This document shows, piece after piece, positions 4,991 to 5,264 of a DNA stretch of 5,264 bases. This DNA comes from an uncultured Eubacterium sp. (GTDB taxonomy: Bacteria; Bacillota; Clostridia; Peptostreptococcales; Anaerovoracaceae): contig CALCKF010000055.1 in assembly GCA_937966095.1 (NCBI GenBank), positions 1-5,264 of the forward strand. Direction: 5' to 3'. The notes under the pieces were generated by a model. The model did no database searches, was not told the DNA's origin, and saw nothing but the letters and a program-made list of their open reading frames with translations. Position numbers and translations under genes: made by a program. Numbering within the stretch: the first letter of the stretch is position 1; every line of letters starts with the position of its first letter.

Positions 4991-5264
4991 AGCCAAAAGA
5001 AACAACAGGACTCTGAAAGAGATCGTATCGGATGCTACAGACAGAGATCTGGAACGATATGAGACCGGGATCCTGACTCCGGACAGACTTAAAAAACTTG
5101 CATCCGATGCGGATAAGCGCAAGAAGCGGCGGCACAGGAGGATCGCAGGGATCGCGGCTCTTTTTGCTGTGGTAGTGGCAGGCGCGATCATGGTTTTCGA
5201 TTTTGCCGATACGGATGTCGAAGCCGACAAGAACAGCAAGGAAGAGATCGTTACAGAGGACGGC
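4983..5264 (+). CDS. Membrane protein, probable anti-sigma factor (3' end missing)
   Basis: ATG at 4983 opens a frame that runs without a stop to the window end, giving 94 visible residues. AAGGA about 8 nt upstream supports the start, and the gene overlaps the sigma factor's end by 8 bp, implying translational coupling. Residues 1-53 are charged and soluble, ending in the very basic KRKKRRHRR (45-53); one hydrophobic helix follows at about 54-72, then an acidic segment rich in D, E and K. The basic stretch places the N-terminus in the cytoplasm, as expected for an anti-sigma factor that binds its sigma inside and senses something outside. The visible part lacks the H-x3-C-x2-C zinc anti-sigma motif, and I recognise no named family. 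All six Ile codons are ATC, unlike the ATA-rich neighbours. The role rests on context and topology. Confidence 0.75.
   Translation, partial: MSEAKRNNRTLKEIVSDATDRDLERYETGILTPDRLKKLASDADKRKKRRHRRIAGIAALFAVVVAGAIMVFDFADTDVEADKNSKEEIVTEDG

Noticed and set aside
4799..5239. 146-codon minus-strand frame opposite the sigma and anti-sigma genes
   Set aside because: It is Ser/Leu-rich and antisense to a recognised sigma-70 region 4; the plus-strand genes account for the sequence.

Overview
The window looks like a chromosomal segment of a Clostridia-type Firmicute, plausibly a Lachnospiraceae member. Supporting signs are the protein families present (DUF1934, DUF1846/UPF0371, AEC permease, small XRE regulators, ECF sigma), strong GGAGG-type ribosome binding sites, tightly packed genes, and a marked preference for the isoleucine codon ATA (about 30 of 42 Ile codons in the DUF1846 gene, counted by eye). 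The species cannot be named from the sequence alone. There are no RNA genes, insertion sequences or CRISPR arrays.

Left block, 1-2982, plus strand: the 3' part of a DUF1934 (YwiB-like) gene, a previously unlisted 30-codon single-helix membrane protein with an excellent ribosome binding site, a full-length DUF1846/UPF0371 protein, and an AEC-family permease. Gaps are 17, 27 and 45 bp and no terminator is visible between them, so they may be one transcription unit. No common pathway is evident.

Middle block, 2992-3821, minus strand: two tandem, clearly paralogous XRE helix-turn-helix regulators whose stop and start overlap in ATGA. They converge on the permease gene with only 9 bp between stop codons.

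Divergent region, 3822-4062 (241 bp): AT-rich, with a candidate promoter in each direction, several inverted or direct repeats that could be operators, and a potential nested RNA fold just ahead of the third regulator's ribosome binding site.

Right block, 4063-5264, plus strand: a third, different XRE regulator, an ECF-type sigma factor 4 bp downstream, and the start of a membrane protein overlapping the sigma gene by 8 bp, which is probably its anti-sigma factor and runs off the window. The arrangement suggests a signalling module in which a membrane protein holds the sigma factor, with XRE proteins on either side of a shared control region setting expression. That functional reading is inference; the gene families, overlaps and repeats are visible directly.
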